NCBI GenBank assembly: GCA_021234155.1
Contig: JAJEKV010000159.1
Coordinates: 126,001 to 190,000 of the forward strand
Direction: 5' to 3'
Source of the DNA: Isoetes taiwanensis
Taxonomy: Eukaryota > Streptophyta > Lycopodiopsida > Isoetales > Isoetaceae
DNA length: 64,000 bases
In this document: positions 58,750-64,000 of the stretch, piece by piece
How the letters are laid out: the number at the start of each line of letters is the position of its first letter
Numbering within the stretch: the first letter of the stretch is position 1
Notes under the pieces: model-generated
What the model was told of the DNA's origin: nothing
What the model saw: the letters and a program-made list of their open reading frames with translations, nothing else
Databases searched by the model: none
Program-made: the position numbers and the translations under genes

Positions 58750-59555
58750 AGATTCCTAAAATTCCATAAAAAGTCCATTTTAAAATTTTTTTGTGACAGG
58801 TGTGACAATTTAAGTAATTTAGGTACCATTTTTGAGGGGTTGATTGAACATAACTTTTCGTGCAAAAATTTTAAATAGCAATTTTCATCCTCCTAAACTA
58901 GAACAAAAAATAGTTACTTTTATAAAGTGTAGCAAAAAAGGGGCAATAAAAAAAATAGCAAGGGTAGTAGAGTGACAAAGAAGTGATATATTCAAGGTTG
59001 TGAAAATTGTACAAAATTATGAACAAAATTGTCAAAAATATAGGATATTTTGGCGAGACAATCATCACACACTTTGTTCTTTACATGTTCGAGTCATCGG
59101 ACAAACTTACATTTTGCAGCAAGATCGGGGATGCATCTCATCCTCGACTCATTTAATCCACGATCACTCGAGCCTTCATCCTCGGCTTCACTCCGACCTT
59201 GGATGTACTTTCGAGCGATCTTCTTCCTCAACATCTACAAGTGAGTCTTCATCATCATCTTTTTTTGGCCACCTTTTTGGCTTGTTTGTCTAATCCACAT
59301 CTTGACCTTATTAAAAGTTTGAGTGACCATAATTAACTTATTAGCGGCCGATCGAGAACAAAGTCATATGCAAGAACCTTCACTTGGATAGATCTATGGC
59401 GGTTACTTGCTTTGGACTTTGCTCTCTTTCCCACTCCTTTTTACCATCTCCAAAGTATAACTCCCCACTTTGAAAGCATTGGCGGCGATCGTTCTCATCG
59501 GTGCACTTTTAATTGAGTGGGAATTCCATCCTCTTTGTTACCTCCGGTACTTTAG
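58750..59555. other. No gene recognised; possible 3' region of the minus-strand gene
   Basis: AT-rich. 59120-59260 read on the minus strand is Ser/Glu-rich text that could be the distal part of the DUF7869-like gene, but frames are short. Confidence 0.35.
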
Positions 59556-62228
59556 CTAGCCCGAGCGGCTTCCCGGACTCATCATTATCGGTTTTGGGAC
59601 AGCGATATGAGCATTCCTTCGAATCTCGGTAGAACGGATATACTTTCGAACAACTTGTTGTCTTTGTCGTCTAGGGCGGTGTACATGACTCATCATCTTC
59701 ATCACGCTAGCCAATATCTCTACATGTTCCTCTTGATTCTCAACTTGCCACGGGGAGGGTTTGCCTAGATGGCGGATTGAATATAGCTGATCTTCGACCT
59801 TGTAATGAAGCTTGCAACATGTCACGTTGCTTGAGAAAAAATTGAGGCCACCATAAAGCATCTGCCTCCCCAAAGTGGTTAGAAGCGGGTGAATACTTGT
59901 CTCAATACAATCCAATGATTTATTTGAGTCAAATGCTCTTCCCTCCTTTTACTCTTTGTGATTTCTTTCAAAAGCTTTTTAGAGGCATTTGCTCTGCTGA
60001 AGGCATGGAACTAGTATTGGGGATGTTCTTGAATGAATTGAATACACTGCTTCTTTGACATACTTTGCAAGGATGTGGCATATTTCTTTCCTTGTAAGAT
60101 GGCCTTGCCATCTACAAGTGAAATTTTGATCGATCTTTGGAATGTAATGTTTCTCAAAGGGCTCAATAGCCGCGGTGACCTAGTTGATCTCTTGAAAAAT
60201 CCATTCCTTGAAATCATAAGTTTCTTCCAATAACTTCGATGTCACGGGCCGAGGATTGTAGAATCTTGGATGACCTCAATCATGGTTTGGCGAGGCTTAA
60301 AGCTTTTAGAGCAAGGCGTTTAGAGAACCTCTTGAACATCGATCAATTTTGGTGGTGTGTATGACCAACAAGCGAGGAAACCAATCTTCACCTTCTTGAA
60401 GATTTGTTTCTCTACTAACATAACCATATATAAGCAAACAACGCTTTGATTCTTATTTTTCCCTTGTCGTGTTATCTAGGCTGAAGATCTGAGAACCGTG
60501 GTATATGTTCTAGATTGGAAAGAAGCTTATTCAATATTGTGATAGTGAGATTTGGATCAGCATGAATGTTTGGATAATTCAAAAATGCCTTGCAAGATAG
60601 TTTTCCATTAAATACCATAGCACCAACAACATGCGGATGTATGAAATCTTCTTGGCCCGACATCCTTAGGCACATTGACAAAATGTGGTAGGGTGGTCTT
60701 CTTACGGTCCATTCCATCAATAACAAGCGATATGTAGTTGAGTGGTTGTTCGGTGCTTTCTTCCTATGTTTTTGTCAATTTTCTCCTTTCCAAAGATTGT
60801 TGTTCTCATTGCTTGTTCGGTTTCTCCTTCAATGCATCGAAAGGAAAACATGTTTAGGAAAGAACCTACTTTTAAGTAGAACTAGGCAAGAACGATCTGG
60901 AAGCTTACTTTTAGTGTGAAGTGTCCTTGCATTTTGTCTACGAGCTTTTAATTGAGCATGTAGCACAAACAGACATCCTATGCTTTCTAGGAATGGCCAC
61001 CACGAGAAAACTCTTTTTCGAACCACGATAAAGTAGAGTAGCGGAACAAAGCGTTCTCCACCTCAACACACATCTCCTTATAATTGTCGTGGACTTCTTG
61101 TTTTAGGTGAAATTGTCACTCAAATGGTACATAGGGCTGTTAGGGAGTTTCTCACAAGACTCCTTAAAAAAACCTTCCATCGGGGAAACACATTGAAGAG
61201 CATGAATTACGGTTATGCCTCTGAATGGCGTTAGTCATTGATGCACGGATTCTTGTCAAAAGCCTTTTCTTGGTGGTCAAATTCTGTTTGCCTAAAGCAT
61301 GAATCAATTTGAAGGCCGTTTGTGACGGTGTGGCCACCAGGCTGTGTAAGTAAACTTCTCACCATCATCGGCCTAATATTGAAGGCTAAGTAGCCCCTTT
61401 GGTCTAAGCGAGAGTCATTGAAGCGTAACTATCACTGAGCAACCTCAATTCCTTTAGTCCAATCTTAAGCAAAACAGCGTTGAGAACAAGCGATTACTTT
61501 GTATGTGTTGCCATAAGTGAGCCTCGTCCATGAGTTTCTTTCTTCTAACGGTTGTACATCTTTGTCTTGTGTAAAGTTAAGCTTAAGATTTTTACTTCTT
61601 GGGGCTTTGAATTGAACATGGAGTCTTGTGGCTTTGGTAGGTCCTGCGAGACATCAACATGAGGTGTTTCTTAATGCGAGAGATCAACATGAGGTGTACT
61701 TGTAGATCTTGGTTTGATGTGGGCAAGGCACGGGGGAGGTGCTTTCCCTCTCTACGGGAAAAAAATGTCGGAAATTTTGGTGGCGTAGTTGACCAGCTCT
61801 GAAGTGTCGTAGAACCACACGGGGAGTTCGCGTCGTTATTTGCTCCCACTTGTTGTAGTACCATTTAGCGAAATGGATGGAGTTGGTGTGATTTGCCTCA
61901 GTGGAGAACCTCTGATGGACTATGGGCGGCGTAAAAAAATGGTGGAGGAGGTAGTCGACCTCTCTAGCTGAGGCCGTGGGGGTGAAAGCGCGTTGGTGGG
62001 GGCGGGGCGGCGTTCGAGGCGAGGTTGTGGTGGAGTAAATTGAGCCGGTGGTGGAAGCGAGGTGGTCTTGCTGGAGCAAACTCAAGGAGTTTGGGTGTTG
62101 GAATGTCCGGATGTAGAATATTAGAAGTGGCTACTTCGGTGTGCGTTGAGGAGGTGTGAAAGCCATTCGGGGAGGAAAGCTTCGCGAGCGAAGGAGTTGG
62201 AGGCTCTGCGGTTCTTTTCTCTCGAGCC
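59556..62228 (-). pseudogene. DUF7869-like, transposase-like protein gene, frameshifted
   Basis: From 62228 down: probable start MAREKRTAEPPTPSLAKLSS with a Pro/His-rich N-terminus; EKLPNSPMYHLSDNFT (near 61140); HDNYKEMCVEVENALFRYST, FEKEFS; IPRKHRMSVCATC; LKARRQNARTLHTKSKL; LNYISLVIDGMDRKK (DGMD at 60707-60718) and TLPHF (60680-60691); NLTITILNKLL; DNTTRE followed one base out of frame by KNQ (DN at 60471-60476); KQIFKKVKIGF; VGHTH (60355-60366); PRPVTSKLLEETYDFKEW (near 60200-60260). Order and spacing match a widespread eukaryotic family with IDGMDQ...LPHF, DNxxxENKN and GHTHExxD, which I believe is DUF7869. Two Asp boxes and a His/Asp box about 80 and 37 residues apart suggest an RNase-H-like nuclease fold. 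At least six frame changes or stops break it. Confidence 0.65.
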
Positions 62229-63105
62229 ATACGGTATAAATTTATCTGAGTGGGTTTAAATTTATCTGGGAAGGGAAAAAACAAAGCGGGGCGTATAAAT
62301 TTATCTGAGATGTTATAAATTTATCTGAGAGGAACAACATAGAAACGAGGCGTTATAAATTTATCTGAAAACTCACACTCACTTGTATTGAAAACTTTAT
62401 GGAGCGCTATATGAGCGGCACTTAGCGAGAGGTACCTTAAAAGTAGCCCGGCCACCTATTTTCTATCTCATATTTCGGGTCGAAGGCTTCGCGGTCAAAC
62501 TTATATACCCCTTATTTGCTCTGCTGGAGCGTCTATCTGCGGGTCTATCTTCTCATGTACGTAAAGTCTACTACCCGTCTTGTTCTAGTTTCTCTTTTGT
62601 TTTAATGCGCTTCAAGTGTAAGCGGCTACGGTATAACTTTATACCGATATGGTTTCTGGATGGGTATAAATTTATAAACGTGATAAATTATCAGGAAGCG
62701 GTATAAATTTATCTGGAGTCGAGCGGATGCGGTATAAATTTATACCGGATCAGTAGCGATCAATTATCTGGATTCGATATAGTTCTGGATCGGTATAAAT
62801 TTATCTGCGTAATTCGGCGGTATAAATTTATACGTTCGAGAACGGTCGGTATAAATTTATAAAATTCGAGCACTGCGGTATAAATTTATACCGGCGTGTC
62901 TGGAGCGGTATAAATTTATACGCTCGAGCACTAGGGTATAAATTTATCTTGGTCGTGTTTACTGGAGCGGTATAAATTTATGCAGCTCGAGCACTGCGGT
63001 ATAAATTTATATCTGCGTAAATTATACCTTTCGTGTTACGGTTTAAGGAGCGGTATAAATTTATCCGGCTTCGTGCTCGGCGGTATAAATTTATCTTGAT
63101 CAAAC
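62228..63105. repeat. Array of about 18 TATAAATTTAT motifs
   Basis: Copies of (G)CGGTATAAATTTAT lie near 62231, 62290, 62311, 62351, 62661, 62702, 62730, 62790, 62820, 62848, 62877, 62906, 62935, 62968, 62998, 63053 and 63082, plus variants at 62254 (TTTAAATTTAT) and 62627 (TATAACTTTATA). From 62790 to 63082 the spacing is mostly 28-35 bp. Bases between copies vary but favour CGAGC/CTGCG words. The core is palindromic and some copies extend to CGGTATAAATTTATACCG. The array directly abuts the likely start codon of the minus-strand gene. One more copy is at 63698. Confidence 0.85.
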
Positions 63106-64000
63106 TTCATTTAGAATCTTGGTGTCTAGTGCTTAAAAGTGTATGAAACCTTAAAATTTCGATAATATTCTTAGCGTTTTAAGCTTAAATAACACAAATA
63201 AAGTGATAATTTAGTGTAGATTTTATGCTCTTTTTAAGCCTCTATTTTCTTTGTTTTATGGGTACAAAGGTCGAAAAAGGTTACATTTCTTGCATAAAAT
63301 GGCCTTCTTTAAGCTTTTCCAGCCCGGATCAAGTTTGTAAACAAGGGCCCGATCATCAAAGGCTGCACCAATAGAACCTGAACATCTGGTGAAAGACCCG
63401 GGCGTGAAATGCGTCCGCGAGGGTGCAAGAGCAAACCCAGCGGCGTGCCTTTACTTGTGTCATCAATCGAAGGGGCAAGTACAAGAGTGGCGATTATTAC
63501 CTGTAGCCGTGAAATTATCAACCTTATTTTCGAGAGGTCGATGATGAAATCTTAATGAAGTGCATGCATGACAAGGGGAAGTCTTCTCGTTCTTGAAAGT
63601 AAAATGCTTGAATAAGCATGTGCAAACCAAAGATGTGCAAAGAGTCGTGGTGACAATTACAAGAGTGGCCATGTAAAGTATTGTTTAGTGTCTTTTCATT
63701 ATAAATTTATCTGCAATCATCTTCCTAACTTAACCGCATTCTGGGATATAGTGGACATTTTAATGTCGGTTTATGCTTTCTTGAAGAAACAAAAAGTTGG
63801 TCAAAGGTCTCTGTGTACCCGACTCCTATCGAAGAAGTTTGAAGAAGGGCGAGGAAGTAGAAGAAAAGAAGAGGAAGAGGAACCGGTGGTAACAAAGGGA
63901 AAGGGTAGAAAGCATTCCCTCGTAGTAGATACAGGGCTCCTACAAAAAGAAATCTAGAGGCACAAAGGCTTTGACTATAGAGGAGTCAAACGAAATGCTT
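63106..64000. other. Unassigned, possible coding remnants
   Basis: 63340-63560 (+) reads protein-like in one frame (MRPRGCKSKPSGVPLLVSSI) but has a stop and no family match. 63688-63957 (+) is an 89-codon frame with an acidic stretch, also unassigned. Both may belong to the same unknown element as the array at 62.2-63.1 kb; the window ends before this can be judged. Confidence 0.3.

Noticed and set aside
1-64000. CRISPR array, prophage or bacterial operon
   Set aside because: Introns, plant protein families and eukaryotic transposons dominate; none of the direct repeats has repeat-spacer structure of CRISPR type.

Overview
The window is nuclear DNA of a land plant: low-GC, intron-containing and dominated by mobile elements. 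Two genes look intact: a five-exon strictosidine-synthase-like (SSL) gene at 36310-37865 (+) and a single-exon microbial-terpene-synthase-like (MTPSL) gene at 48897-49967 (+). MTPSLs are known from non-seed plants (liverworts, mosses, hornworts, lycophytes, ferns) and not from seed plants, so a fern or another non-seed plant is the most likely source. This is inference; no organelle, rRNA or tRNA gene is present to settle it.

Layout. 1-15.1 kb: mostly non-coding, with a triple foldback repeat (1.58-1.98 kb), a CACC/GGTG-rich repeat (2.4-3.0 kb), an internal piece of a CLASP gene (4.07-5.68 kb), a Helitron 3' end (6.67 kb), broken exon-like blocks of an unidentified gene (8.2-8.9 kb) and short tandem duplications. 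15.12-32.01 kb: one Ty3/gypsy element on the minus strand with both LTRs, PBS and PPT. It is split by a 4.4-kb CACTA element (16348-20756, TSD ATA), a 7-kb L1-type LINE (21328-28344, 14-bp TSD) and a short LINE 3' end (about 28.7-29.1 kb). 32-36.3 kb: a purine tract, fragments of other LINEs and a diverged direct repeat. 36.3-37.9 kb: the SSL gene. 38-44.5 kb: two copies of a sequence with heat-shock-element clusters before a TATA box, enclosing a Helitron 3' end and several tandem duplications, one of about 1.05 kb.

44.5-48.9 kb: GC-rich palindromes and a CACTA-like end rich in ACGTGG motifs, 430 bp upstream of the MTPSL gene. 50.1-51.4 kb: a minus-strand LINE containing a 534-bp inverted-repeat element with an 8-bp TSD. 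52.0-54.2 kb: a Mutator-like element with roughly 240-bp TIRs carrying part of a universal-stress-protein-like gene. 55.9-57.7 kb: two retroelement 3' tails with pentanucleotide arrays (a third is at 6.2 kb) and a complete 334-bp TRIM. 59.5-62.2 kb: a frameshifted minus-strand gene for a large protein with DGMD, DNxxRE and GHTH motifs, which I place in the DUF7869 family and suspect to be transposase-like. Directly upstream of its likely start is an array of about 18 TATAAATTTAT motifs (62.2-63.1 kb). I regard this gene-plus-array pair as the least explained thing in the window.

How the parts work together: the SSL and MTPSL genes are independent and no operon-like or clear cluster logic is visible. 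Almost everything else reflects layered transposition, and the order of insertion can be read from target-site duplications.
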